NCBI GenBank assembly: GCA_016271365.2
Contig: CM028131.1
Location: forward strand, 170,256,501-170,320,500
DNA length: 64,000 bases
Direction: 5' to 3'
Source: Neoceratodus forsteri
Lineage: Eukaryota; Chordata; Ceratodontiformes; Ceratodontidae
The translations under genes and the position numbers were made by a program. The notes beneath the pieces are model-generated. The model made no database searches and had not been told where the DNA came from. It worked only from the letters and a program-made list of their open reading frames with translations. Below, piece by piece: positions 47,192-58,231 of the stretch (position 1 is the stretch's first letter; the number at the start of each line of letters is the position of its first letter).

Positions 47192-49977
47192 ATGTCAGGT
47201 GCTCAGCTCAGAAAAATCAAGAGAGCTCGAGTGGAAGAGAATCAAAGATGTCCAAAGCCATGCTATGTTTCTACGGTGAGTTTATTTATGTTTTTTATCA
47301 AGTAAATGTTATTCATAGTAAACTGCACAATGTACATGTTGTGGAGACATTGCTTAACTTTTACAATTTCCCATAGGAAAGATACTGTGGACAAAGTAGC
47401 AGAGACAGCAACACCAATTGAATCATCTAGGCATGTTCTGGAGATGCATGAGCTGATGAGAAGGGAGGCGGTAACACAGTCAGTACATGTTGCTGGCACA
47501 GATATGGTTAGGCTGGATGCAGAGGCTATTCTTGATATAGATTTGGATATTCCATTTGCTTTTGATACAGAAAGGAGAAAGTATTCAGCAGAAGAGAAAG
47601 AGAGCTCAGTTTCTGCAACTTCATTGCCGATGGTGAGTATTAAGCAGGATGCAGCACAAACCCAAACAAGCAAGGTAGATGTAGAGACAAAGATGAACCA
47701 GATGGAAGTGGCAGTGCAGGCAATCAGCCGGGAACACATGGCAGATACCAGACAGAGAGACAAGAGTCACAGTTTCAGGATGACACAGACATCGACCCTC
47801 TACAATCGACACTGCTTCATGGACAAGGAAAAGAAGGACATACTTTCCAAACAATGGATACCACCACATGGATTTGTATTCCTAAAAGAAATATGCAGAC
47901 TGGAGGAAGGATTGGGGCACGCCAGTTCAATTCAAACTACTGATGGACTACAAGTTTTGAGATTTTCTAGCAGTATGGATGGTGTGTTCTGTGGACCTTG
48001 CTTCATATTCAACATGACGAACAAGGCCTCTATATTGGTGTCTGCTCCGCTGACTGATTGGTCAAACTGCCATAAAATTCTTAAGAGACACGTTAATTCT
48101 AAGGAACACCTTGATGCTGTGACCAGAGGAGATGCTTTCATAGGGATTTGTGATGGCAAGATAAAGACAGCATATCAGGCACTATGTGACTCAGACAGAA
48201 AGGTACACAATCGAACTCACAAGCCATGAAGCAAATTATTACTGTCATATTGATGTGCGGAAGACAAGACATTGCATTAAGAGGTCGGTCGAGCAGAAAA
48301 GCAAATTTTAATGTAATTCTGCAGCACTTTGCAGCGCTTGATCCTTTGCTACTGGAACACTTGAATGAGTCACCAAGAAATGCTCAGTATACATCTGTAC
48401 AAATTCAAATGAACTGATCAATCTCATGGGACAGCAAATCCAGTGGAAAATTCTACAATGAGTAAAGAATGCCAGATGGTTCAGTCTGATAACTGATGGA
48501 ACTATGGATATTTCCATAAAAGAACAGATATCATTGACTGTGCGGTATGTACATCGTGGATCAGATGGAGATGTAGAGATTCATGAAGATTTTATTGAGT
48601 TTGTAGAGGCTACAGATACAACTGGCAAAGGACTCACAGAAATGTTTTTACAGCATTTAACTGCATGGGGACTTGACAAAGAATTGATGAGAGGACAAGG
48701 ATATGATCAGGGAAGCAATATGAGTGGTCGTTTCAAGGGGGTGCAGGCACTCATTCAGGAAGTAGTCCCAGATGCTCTCTACAGTATATGCAAGGCTCAC
48801 AGTCTGAACACTGCTATTGTTCATTCCTGTGCTCTAAGACCTGTTGCAAACATGTTTGACACATCTCAGAAGGTGATCAGTATCCTGAAGAGTTCAGCAA
48901 AACGGAAGAACATTTATCTGGCAGAGCTAAATGAGTTTAGAAACTTACCAAGTTGCTATGATTATGAAGAAGACAATAACCTGCATGACAGAACAACAAC
49001 AATTCCTGTGCCTGGAACTACATGATGGATGAGTCAAGCAGATTCAATGACACAGCTGAAAGATAAATTTGTGGTTGCCACAAGCACCTTAGAGAAGATT
49101 GCAGAATTTGATAGTGAAGCACACCAGTGCCTGACAGCCCTCACCAGATTTGAATTCATTGTGACACTTGTAGCTATTGAACACATGCTGGCATTCACAA
49201 AGCCACTACACATGTACCTACAGACTGTCAATATTGATTTGATTCAGGCAGCAGATGAGGCCTGTCTAATAGTACGTGCATTGACACAAACAAGGGAGAA
49301 CGTAGAGTCAGCCTTTCATGAAATGTATATGGAGGCTAAATGTCTTGCAGATTCAGTTGGAGTCGAAGAGTCTGTCTCACGAACATGCGGAAACCAGACA
49401 CAACGTGGCAACATTGATGCTGCAAGTCCAGAAGAACACTTCAGGAGGAATATTTTTGTTCCTTTCATAGACCATGTTCTATCAGAGTTAAAAGGACGGC
49501 TCATTGACTGTCAGCCCCGTTTTGAAGCTCAGTACTTAATTCCACAGAATGTACCTTTGTTAGTTGATGAAGAAGACAAGGTCAAGCAGATTTACTCAGC
49601 ATACAAGACTGACATATCCAGTTTAGAAGACTTACAAAGAGAAACTGCACGATGGTATGAAAAGTGGGTAGAGATGCAGGCTGAGAGATGCCCAGATACA
49701 ATAGTGGTGCTCTACAGCATTTGAATCCGTTGCTGTTTCAAATATAAATGCGGCATTGTCAATCTTGGCCACCATGCCAGTTAGTGTTGCCACAGCAGAA
49801 CATTCATTTAGTGTATTAAGAAGACTGAAAGCATGGTTAGCGGAACAGCATGGGAGAGAACAGACTTACTGTATTGGCACTACTCAACATTCATGATGAC
49901 ATTCCAGTCGACATTGAGCAGGTCATATCAGACTTTGATCCATGTGGAGATCGCAGACTGTCCTTTGTGCAAAGATA
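47192..49977 (+). pseudogene. hAT transposase relic (TTF zinc finger, DUF4371, C-terminal dimer domain)
   Basis: A first exon may start at ATG 47192 (MSGAQLRKIKRARVEE) and end at 47275 before GTGAGT; the acceptor cccatag is at 47376. The second exon encodes a TTF-type zinc finger with CGPCFIFN and the paired histidines of RHVNSKEH (about 47980-48120). 48504-49018 holds a DUF4371-like core with GQGYDQGSNMSGRFKGVQA. 49725-49977 ends with the hAT dimer motif, AEHSFSVLRRLKAWL, then a frameshift and a LLNIHDDIPVDIE stretch. Stops occur near 48227, 48415, 49023 and 49722. The first exon phase does not fit the second cleanly. It resembles the ZMYM1/P52rIPK-like group of hAT transposases. Confidence 0.82.
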
Positions 49978-50317
49978 GTCTACAAAGTTTAATGAGTTTG
50001 GGTTTCTTTTGACAATTTTTGGTGCAAGGGGTGATTAGTTGGTTATTCCATAACCTTAACAGAACCTGTGCACCATTAAGCACACTCATTTCCTATTGAT
50101 GCTCAGTATAATATACTTGAGAAGAACATGATATGAAAACCTACCACTTAACACACACATCCTTTTGTTTGCTTAGCACTGGACAAATTTACACACTGGT
50201 CTCAAGAAATTACACTCTTAACATGCCAAAACATATGAACCATTTATCCCACACCAAGCTGTTGATGTGGTTGGAGGAGGAGCTGAATTGTGTGTTTATG
50301 GGATGGGGTGGGGGGCA

Positions 50318-50321
50318 CCTG

Positions 50322-50374
<53 letters not shown>

Positions 50375-50455
50375 CATGGATGGGGGTTGTGATGCCTGGA
50401 TGTGAGTATAACTTCATGGTCAGTTGGTGGTTGTGTGGATCGGGAGATGGAGGGA

Positions 50456-50493
<38 letters not shown>

Positions 50494-50645
50494 CCCATGC
50501 GCGGATTGGGGAGGTTATGCCTGGATGTGTGAGTATAAGTTTATGGTCAGTTGGTGGTTGTGTGCATCGGGGGAATGGAGGGAGAATGTGTGTGTGTGTG
50601 TGTGTGTGTGATGGTGGAAGATGGGAAGTGTGTATATGTGTGTAC
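50318..50645. repeat. Minisatellite of (TG)n arrays separated by about 100-bp units
   Basis: Three TG arrays (about 50324-50371, 50459-50491, 50587-50611) are separated by two related units, each with a gcctggatgtg block, a ggtcagttggtggttgtgtg block and a ggagggaga or ggagggaat end. It looks like unequal exchange at a microsatellite. Confidence 0.8.
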
Positions 50646-51599
50646 GTTAGAGGCTGGAGTGACCAGGGCACTATGCATGCATGAATTCTAGTGTGAATGG
50701 ACCTCTGTGAGGCTGGCTACCTTGGTGTGGTACAGAGGCTTATCACAATGTTTCCAAAACATTGTAACTAAAAGCCAGCCAATTTCTGTGTGAGATATGA
50801 TAAAACAAAAATGTAACTCTATAAAACAGTAATCCTTCACTATTTATTGCTAAAAGCATAGTCAACTGAGAAGTGGGTTGGATAATTGTTTGTGTGGTGT
50901 GGCACTGCATTTCTTGATTAATGTTAACATAACAGAGGCAGCATAGACATGTGCAGGTTGAGGGGACCCTACTCCTAGTCCTCCCTGTTAAAAGTCACAC
51001 AACCAAAATTTAAGATGTATTTTTTTTAATTAGGAAATATGCAGCTGGAATCAACAAGAGCTATCCCTCCTTAATCAGTTAGTCTCACCTACTTGCCACC
51101 ATTACCCATCCACCCAACAGATAGTGACACACAACTTTGCTTCACTACCTCAGTCAGCCGATCAGTATGCTCTGTCTTGGGTGGTCCAATTACAGGCAGA
51201 TGTAGTTTGGCAACAAAATGTAGTCACATGCCAATTCACTGTGATGTTTAAAACAATCTTCAGGTTCCTGCCCACTTATTGTCCTGACCAGGATTAACTA
51301 CTGCTGCTACTGCCATGGAGTGCTAAGAAATAGGTCATGTCTGGAATAAATCAATCCTGCTCACTATGGACACTGTATGGTAAATCCTGGCATCACCAAC
51401 AACCTCTCATGGTATATTGCTTAAGTATTCTTTTCTGTTATTTTCCCTGTCTATCTACATGCTGCCGCAGCTGCAAGGCAATCTAACCTTATCCACAATA
51501 CATGTTACAAAGTATGGGGCATAGTATTTTTATTATTAAGCTAAGAGTCTGTTAATTAGCTCTAAAATGCAGGAAAATGAACCATTTACATTGACGTTT
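50646..51599. other. Unassigned DNA
   Basis: No gene or recognised repeat. Confidence 0.4.
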
Positions 51600-51770
51600 T
51601 AAAAAATTTCCTGGGGGGGGCATGCCCCCAGACCCCTCTAGCTTTACAGGTTTTACCCTCTTTAGTCATTAACTGTGTTCACAGCTATGGGAGGGGGCAA
51701 CATTACCCTCGGAGGGGTGGGCAAGTTGCTTAAGTTTTTAGTACAACTTTTAAATTCTCTGGCTACACCT
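51600..51770. mobile_element. hAT-like terminal region
   Basis: ggggggggcatgccccc near 51613 and the end ctctggctacacctg at about 51756-51770 resemble the end of hAT elements whose termini read cagg-gtagc-ag. It could be the right end of the element carrying the transposase at 47192-49977. I did not find the matching left end. Confidence 0.4.
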
Positions 51771-53278
51771 GCAGGTGCATGATTGTATTGAGTATTACAC
51801 CCCGGCACATGGATTAACAGTCCATAGTAAAGCAATAGGTTTGCATAAAGTATCAGCCATGTTTGGAATAAACAGCAGTGAAGAAAATGGATGTCTTGCT
51901 TGAAGGTCAATTGAAGAAGAAATTTCTTGCTGAAGTTAGGGATTGCCCTACCAGACTTGACTTCACAGTAAGTAGAAACAATAAGCTTGATTGTAGAGTT
52001 TAAACTGACTAGACCTTTCAGTTGATTTAAAGTTGTACAAATAAATGTAATTTTGCTAAAACATTACACTTGCAGAGGTAATAATGACTTGATTTATGCA
52101 ATAGAACTTATGTGGAAATACATACACAACTCCCACTCCAGCTTAACTAATTCTTGAAGCATATGTTTTTAAGAAGAATCAAATACACATTTTTGGTATT
52201 TACCCTATGTGGAGATAGCAATGTACCTTGCAACCTTTGTGGACATTACACTGAAGGAAGGAAGGAAGGAAGGAAGGAAGGAAGGGTAGCTTACCCTCCC
52301 CCGAGCTTCTGCTGACAGAAGACAGGCAGCAGCCCACTACTGTAATACAAGATTATTTTTATAGGATAAAAGAAGCCAAGCGTCCCTGGGTTTTCTTATC
52401 CTAAGCATGACAAAATGTCAGCTGAGTTTAAACAAAGAAGTTTTGCTTACAGTTAAATGTTGATTGACTGTGTTGGCTGCAACACAAGAAGGTCAAAAGG
52501 TCACATAGTGTGCATGCAAGGGTCGCTCAAACCCAGTTATTTTTGTAGTATCCTTGAACACTACTGATATTAAAAATATCTTAATGTTACATTGCACAGG
52601 AAATAAAAACAACTTTTAAACATTTTTTATCCAAGGACACTTGAATACCACATTTAAAAGTATGCCAACGTAATTTTAATGAGAATCTTTTTGTCCTTTA
52701 GAAACTCTAGTGTTACTGATCATGGTAGCAATTACAGAAGAACATGTGGCTAGCATTTGCTCTAGTCCACCCCACGGCATACTAAGAGTATTTAGAATCA
52801 TACTCTTTAACATTAGAAGAGGCAAGGTCTTTGGGCATTAAGTTAGTATGACTTGCCAATACCTGACTTTTTACTCCTACATTTTAACTGCTCCTATACA
52901 GGAGTCAGCACACTGTAAAGTGTTTTTTTAGATTTTAAGACATTTACATCTTACAAACATGCTACAGAAGCTGTGTTATAGTTTATATTGCAATCAACAA
53001 AAGAGAATTATCCCTATCTAAAAAAAACAAAGGTCTCCCTGTACCTTTACAAACTAACTTTAGTTATTAGTTTTTCTCTTGCAGGGATTTTGCTCTTGAC
53101 TTATTTTCATTTCTAAACTATCTATTTTTGACTGTAGCTGGATTATTAAATCTTACTGCTTATGCAGCTTTCCTTTTAAAGTCTCATGTGTTAGCAGATT
53201 ACCACCTGGCTATATTATCACAGACTTTGTACAGTATTTGCTAGTTACTCTTTCTTTATTTTTAATCAAAACACTGCT
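51771..53278. other. Unassigned DNA with (GAAG)n
   Basis: A gaag run lies at about 52254-52286. 51889-51969 has an ATG-initiated open stretch of about 27 codons ending at a cacagtaagt donor-like site, too short to call. Sequence toward 53278 may belong to the provirus leader but lacks diagnostic motifs. Confidence 0.35.
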
Positions 53279-53456
53279 GTGCCTGTTAATCATGGTTTGT
53301 ATGCTCCCCCCTTTAGGTGTTTCCCACAGAAACAACCTATCAATGTTTCCATACTCCTAAAATACAATTGTGCCTGTTGATCATCAGGCACTGGTTTGTA
53401 TGCTTTCCCCTTTAGGTGTTTTCCTAGAAAACGACCTATTATTGTTTCCATACTCA
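53279..53456. repeat. Tandem duplication of about 88 bp in provirus leader region
   Basis: Two copies share gtgcctgttratcat, ggtttgtatgct, cctttaggtgtttyc and cctat-aatgtttccatactc. They have diverged by several substitutions and a small indel. Confidence 0.75.
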
Positions 53457-53786
53457 TTTTTCATATCTTTTTCTTGCCTGCCTAGCCTTTACAGCTGGGT
53501 GCACCCGTGCACTGGTGCCCTGGTCTGTCTAGCCATGTCTTACAGCTCCCCTGTGAGGTCCGGCTTGCAAGTCCCAGCACCTTCACTTACCTACTCTGCC
53601 TCATGAGTTCCTACAGAGTTAAGCACTACTTTATATTTAAAAAAATTGGAAAGCATACCTCACCCTGATCAGCAAGTGGCTAAAACCTGTCTGTGTGCAC
53701 CTTTTTCTCTCGCTTTAAGCCATTAGCACTACGTCTCCGAGCATCATCACCTTTTTATTGGGGCTCCAAAGCGTACAGCACCAGCA

Positions 53787-53804
53787 ATCTGAGTCACGGC
53801 ACCA
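53787..53804 (-). promoter_or_regulatory. Primer-binding site, tRNA-His type
   Basis: On the minus strand TGGTGCCGTGACTCAGAT follows the 5' LTR end after a one-base gap. It complements the 3' end of vertebrate tRNA-His (CCGAGTCACGGCACCA) except for one base. This sets the provirus orientation. Confidence 0.88.
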
Positions 53805-53805
53805 A

Positions 53806-54569
53806 TGTAACGGTGGGTAAAAAATTCCCATTTAGTAAATTATCTATTACAAATACTTAGAAAGGAGATGAATGGAGACGGTACTGATGGCGGAAGAATT
53901 TAATGATTATAACAATAATCATAGCAAGAGATTACAAGTGGTACATTTTTCATTCTTAATTTTAATTCTTCATTCTTAATTCTTCATTCTTAATTTTTAA
54001 TTCTAATTCTTCAAACTAACAGTGTATAGTGGCTTTGTTTATATAGTGGAAGACAGTACTATGGTTGTTTATGATTGGTACAAACAAATACAAACATTAA
54101 CTTAAAAGGCAATACTCTTTTTAGTTCTTGCATGAGCTAATCCTTACTTAGCACAAATGTATTGATAGTGTAAATTATATTACTATATAAGGCTAGCAAT
54201 AGTAGTCATTACCAGTTACTAAGGTCTTAGGAGGAAGAGATAGGTTTGCACTTAGGAATGTGCACACAAGCATTTATTCTGGCCTGTCCTCCTGATAATA
54301 ATAGTCAGAAGGGTAATTTAAACTCTATCCCTGTATTTCTGTCTTGCAGACACTTAGAACACCTGTCTGCCATTACTCACATGGTCAATACAAATATCAA
54401 AAGACATTTTAATATTACAACTTGTGGTTTAGTTAAACCTTTAGCTTTTACAAGTTTTAATATGATCCTGCTTCATGGATCAATATTAGTTACACAAACA
54501 CATTATGTTTTAGACCAAAATGAGGTTTAGGCTAAAATATTGGGACACATTTCTTTATCCCCTATTACA
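53806..54569 (-). repeat. Endogenous retrovirus 5' LTR
   Basis: This 764-bp LTR is homologous to 37865-38623. It starts (minus strand) tgtaatagggg and ends gttaca. No confident TATA box or polyadenylation site is assigned. Confidence 0.9.
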
Positions 54570-54574
54570 TCCCC

Positions 54575-55930
54575 CCAGCCCTCCTTATTGCCTTCTCACA
54601 TTGCTTGCCCACCTTTAGGTCATCTGATTTGTGTCCTATTGTCTAGCCAGTGTTTACTATGATTCCAACCCTGGGACCCGCTCCCAGGCTGGCTATTAGT
54701 TTATTAATCTGTTTTATGGACTGTGTCAAATGTCTTGCTAAAGTCTAGGTAGGTCATGTCCACAGCCCCTTCCTGGTCTACTACTTTGGTCACCCAGTCA
54801 AAGAAATTGATTAGATTTATCTGACATGGCCTTCCCACTGTGAATCCATGCTGCCTTGGGTCCTGTGCCCCACTGGCCTCTAGGTACTCAACAATTCTTT
54901 CCTTCAGAAGTGATTCCATAATTTTCCCTACCACTAAGGTCAAACTGACAGGTCTGTAGTTTTCTGCCTTTGTCTTGCTCTCATTTTTGTCAAGGGGAAT
55001 CACATCTGCCCTCCTCCGGTCCTCAGGTACCACACCATCCTCCCATGATTTGTTAAAAAGAGTAGTCGATGGTGTTGCTAGTTCTCCCTTTGTTCCTTTA
55101 GAAATTGGGTGAATCCATCAGGCCCCATTGCTTTGTCCACCTTCAATTTTAGGAGTTCTTTTCAGAACTTTTCTTCTGTGAAAGGACTGATATTGACCCC
55201 TATCCAGAGTGCTTCTATTGACTGGATTATTCCTCCTATTCCTTTGCGAATACTGAGCAGAAGTATTCATTAAGTATCCCTGCTTTTTCACTGTCCCTCT
55301 CTGCCCACCCACCCTCCACTTTACTCAGCCTCAGTATCCCTTCTTTTGTCTTCCTTCGCTCCCTAATGTACCTATAAAAGGTATTATCTCTCTTCTTAAC
55401 TGAGTTGGCTATCTTTTCCTCAGTTTGAGCCTTTGCTAGTCTGACTGCCTTCCCTGCTTCCTTCTACTTTAACTGGTACAGTTCTCTGTCCTGCTTCTTC
55501 TGTTTTTCCTCATACAGTACTTCCTAAATGCCATCTTTTCCTAACCTTCTCGCGCTCTTTTGAGAACCATAGTGTTTTTTCTTTCATTTTCATTTGTTTA
55601 CTTGCTTCACACAAAGGCTTTTGCCTCTGTGATGGCAGTTTCGATGTTTCCCCATTGTTGCTCCACCCCTCCTTCTTGCCTGTTTGCTAGTGCCTTTCTG
55701 AGGCACTCTCCCATTTTGACAAAATCAGCCCTCCTGACGTCCAGTACCTTCACTTTTGTATGGCTTTACTCTACAGCTAAGTTTATCATGAACCACACTG
55801 TTTGGTGGTCACTTGTTCCCAAATGGCTACCCACTTGTAAATCTGAAATCCTCTCTCTGTGCCCATTTAAGAGTATTAGGTCTAAGACTGCTCCCTCCTG
55901 AGTGGGTTCCAACACTAGCTGTCTGAGGCA
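54575..55930 (-). mobile_element. CR1 LINE, 5' part (continues the copy at 37228-37864)
   Basis: Reading leftward from 55930, it encodes the late endonuclease (near 55880-55800), the linker, a DGFTQF-like block near 55110, and the reverse transcriptase start with VIPLDKNESKTKAENYRPVSL (55000) and YLDFSKTFDTV (54740). An internal deletion near 54630 removes part of the core. It stops at the retrovirus junction. Confidence 0.82.
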
Positions 55931-55949
55931 TGCCCTCTGTTGGGCATCA

Positions 55950-56266
55950 AGAATTGTCCTGTGGAAGGAGAGAGGAAGAAGTGGACAAGGATTTGGAGCA
56001 GGATTTTGAAACAGAGGGAGCAGCAGGAGAAATTGCAGCAGCAATGGTGGTGCAGACAGCTCAAGACCCCAGTGAGAACCTGTTGCCAGTGACACAGGCA
56101 GAGATAGCAGCTGCCCCAATGGACCTACGGAGCCAACCAGAATGTCCTTCCCTATTTAGCAGGATTAGTGGACATTGACACCAAAGCCTGCACATTACAG
56201 AACTTAAATAGTTTTTTACAAGTTAACAAATTCAGCTGTTAAAGGTTTCTTCTTAAGGGTGGGGGA
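55950..56266 (+). pseudogene. Gypsy pol C-terminal tail and polypurine tract
   Basis: The frame to the stop at 56178 is acidic then proline/serine-rich, as seen after integrase in Gypsy elements. The purine-rich aagggtgggggatg at 56255-56268 sits directly before the 3' LTR. No catalytic motif is here. Confidence 0.6.
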
Positions 56267-56470
56267 TGTGATGAAATGTGTTGTACTAATTAAGCTCATG
56301 AATTAATGATGCACACCCTGCGTGCATCTCTAGATTTTAACTTTAGTATAAATTCTTGTTGACGGGTTGAAACCCACCAGATTCAAATGGTTTGCTGTAG
56401 TGTAATGCTCTGCTAGTTTGTTAGTAAAGCTTTTTAAAAACTACAGTAATTGTCTCAGTGTTTCATTACA
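56267..56470 (+). repeat. Gypsy 3' LTR
   Basis: Homologous to 28889-29096 over its whole length, with substitutions and short indels. It shares the ends tgtgat and tttcattaca and the central block gtttgttagtaaagcttttt. Confidence 0.88.
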
Positions 56471-56725
56471 CTGCTGACTGACCCCTGCTGAGTTGTGACA
56501 ACTGCCCTGCAAACGCTCCTCCATGTGGTAGCAGTACTATGAGTGGTGTGGCTTACCAGCCCTCCCCAGGAGAAAAAGGCCATCATTAAATGCTCGATCA
56601 TCTACTCCCTAGTCAGCCTCCAGTGGCCAAGGCTCACTCCAGAGCCCAGGTTGCTGGCATCGCAGGATGTGTGGCATCCAGCACCTTAACCCTCCATGCT
56701 ACTAGGCTGTCCCTTGGTGAACAGT
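56471..56725 (-). mobile_element. tRNA-type SINE, partial
   Basis: The complement holds the head (tagtagcatggagggttaag, then ggatgccacac) near 56720-56660 and the gatcgagcat-type block near 56600. It stops at the Gypsy 3' LTR. The missing part was not found at the left Gypsy flank. Confidence 0.65.
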
Positions 56726-57707
56726 TGCATGTAACTGAGTTCTGCTGGTGTCAACACTGAATTATTGCTGGAAATTGGAAATTCTGTTTAATGGGTAACA
56801 ATCACAACACATGTGGGTCATGTAGTGCCATCCCTTGACATGAGTGCTGCTAGGATGAGAGATGGATTCTACATTTTTTCTGACTATCTATACATGTTTT
56901 ACAAGATGATCACTGCCTATCGCTTTAAACAGCCACCACACAGAATGTGAAAAAAGTGTACATTACCCTCCAGCCCTGGAAGGGGGTACCCATCCAGGTT
57001 ATTAAGTGAATTCCTTTAGTAACTGGGATAACACCTGGAGTTGCGCTTTTCATAATCATGGAGATTTTGGTATGTGTGCAACAAGTAATGCTCCCCTGCA
57101 GAAACTAATCCGACTTCAGTTTCAAGGATCTAACTCTCAGCTAATCAACTGAAATTATTGACTCACTCATCAGACATAGGGAATTAACAAAAGATTTTTT
57201 TTTTTTCTTGCGACCATGGTAAACATCCTTGTGATACCACTGACATTTCACAGCTATACTGTCCTTTTGATATATAGAATATTTTCCTGGTATTAAAATA
57301 GACTCTAAGTCAGAAGGCAGGCTGAATTGTCAGAATAATAGCATTATAATATGCTGAATAATCTGAAAACATACTGTGCCTGACAATTGATATCTTACAG
57401 AGAAACAGGGCAGAGATGAAAAATAGGAGTCAAAATAGTAAAATATAGAACTGTGTGAATATATTTTCCAGACTACTCACACAAGTATTCAGAATTCAGG
57501 TCCCAGATATTCTAATATTCATTATTCTGTATTCAGCCTTAAATATTCAACCAGGAAAGGCTGTTTTCTAAAGAACTGTTATGAAAGCCCTAAAACAAAG
57601 CAACTAAACCTTGAAAAAGCCCACGACTGGGTCGGGTGATACTTAGGAAGTTTGTTGCACCCTGTCCCTGTTTTTTACTGGCTCAAGTTAAGATGCGACA
57701 CATTTTT
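56726..57707. other. Unassigned DNA
   Basis: AT-rich with a T-run at 57197-57209. No gene recognised. Confidence 0.4.
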
Positions 57708-57787
57708 TGTACTTATATTTTATTGATTTTGTACAATTCAATACATTTGTACTTATATTTTATTGATTTTGTACAATTCAATACATG
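57708..57787. repeat. Two exact tandem copies of a 40-bp unit
   Basis: The unit starts ttgtacttatattttattg and ends ttcaatacat. The two copies look identical, so the duplication is recent. Confidence 0.9.
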
Positions 57788-57793
57788 TGGAAT

Positions 57794-57934
57794 AATACAT
57801 AGAGGGGAGTGCATGACAAGCATTTAATGCACACCCAAGGTGTGGTGAAGCTGGAGGGGTTTATCTAAACATCCCACTCCGAGGGTGTGCATTAAATTTG
57901 AGTTTTGCACTCCTCCCCATGTGTTTTATGTATT
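57794..57934. mobile_element. Fold-back MITE, about 141 bp
   Basis: Left arm aatacatagaggggagtgca and inner catttaatgcacaccc pair with right arm ggtgtgcattaaatt, tgcactcctccccatg and atgtatt. No coding capacity. No duplication was recognised. Confidence 0.7.
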
Positions 57935-58231
57935 TTCTGGGGGACATTTTTTCTCCTACTAGTTTTCTTTGAATAAAAGTCTATTTAAACAAAGTTTGTG
58001 TTCTGTTTTTATCACAATATGAAACTCAGCAAATTTTGCCATAGTATTTTAACATGTGTATCTGTGTGTTTAAGTACTGTAAGGTTTTTTAAACACAGAT
58101 ATAAAGAGGTTGCATTAAGTTACAGAGTGTGAGATGGCAACAGGTTCATTCCCATGTTCATTCCGGCTCTAAGAATGGCAATTTCAAATTAGTGGTAAAG
58201 AATAAAGTTACTGTACGAAAACACTTTTAAA

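Larger units (their letters stand above)
37865..54569 (-). mobile_element. Endogenous retrovirus, minus strand, LTR to LTR, with 15 kb of mostly foreign interior
   Basis: Two direct repeats of about 760 bp bound the unit, and both have TG...CA ends. tcccc is duplicated at 37860-37864 and 54570-54574, and the flanks are two halves of one CR1 copy, so both LTRs belong to one integration. The primer-binding site and purine tract place the 5' LTR at the right. Only an env remnant (38655-39567) and leader-like sequence (about 53280-53805) look retroviral; no gag or pol was found. The rest holds a VH pseudogene, a hAT relic and LINE/SINE scraps. The LTRs differ by a few percent by eye. Confidence 0.85.
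28889..56470 (+). mobile_element. Ty3/Gypsy LTR retrotransposon inflated to 27.6 kb by nested insertions
   Basis: The 5' LTR (28889-29096) and 3' LTR (56267-56470) are clearly homologous; both begin tgtgat-aaatgtgtt and end tttcattaca. Flanks ctgcc and ctgct are a near-match 5-bp duplication. Gag, protease, reverse transcriptase, RNase H and integrase pieces follow in the usual Gypsy order across 29109-37220, and a C-terminal tail appears at 55950-56180. Five insertions break it: CR1 at 30350-33425, a LINE fragment at 33605-34100, a LINE tail at 35032-35302, a SINE at about 36275-36775, and a CR1 at 37228-55930 that itself contains the endogenous retrovirus. Confidence 0.85.

Noticed and set aside
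50133..50684. Long frames of cysteine/valine or threonine/histidine repeats
   Set aside because: They are translations of the TG microsatellites.
51889..51969. Short ATG-initiated exon-like stretch with donor site
   Set aside because: Only about 27 codons, with no recognisable domain and no partner exon.
37865..54569. Search for D, J or constant immunoglobulin segments near the VH exon
   Set aside because: No WGxG J motif with a 12- or 23-bp RSS and no Ig-fold constant exon was seen by eye on either strand.
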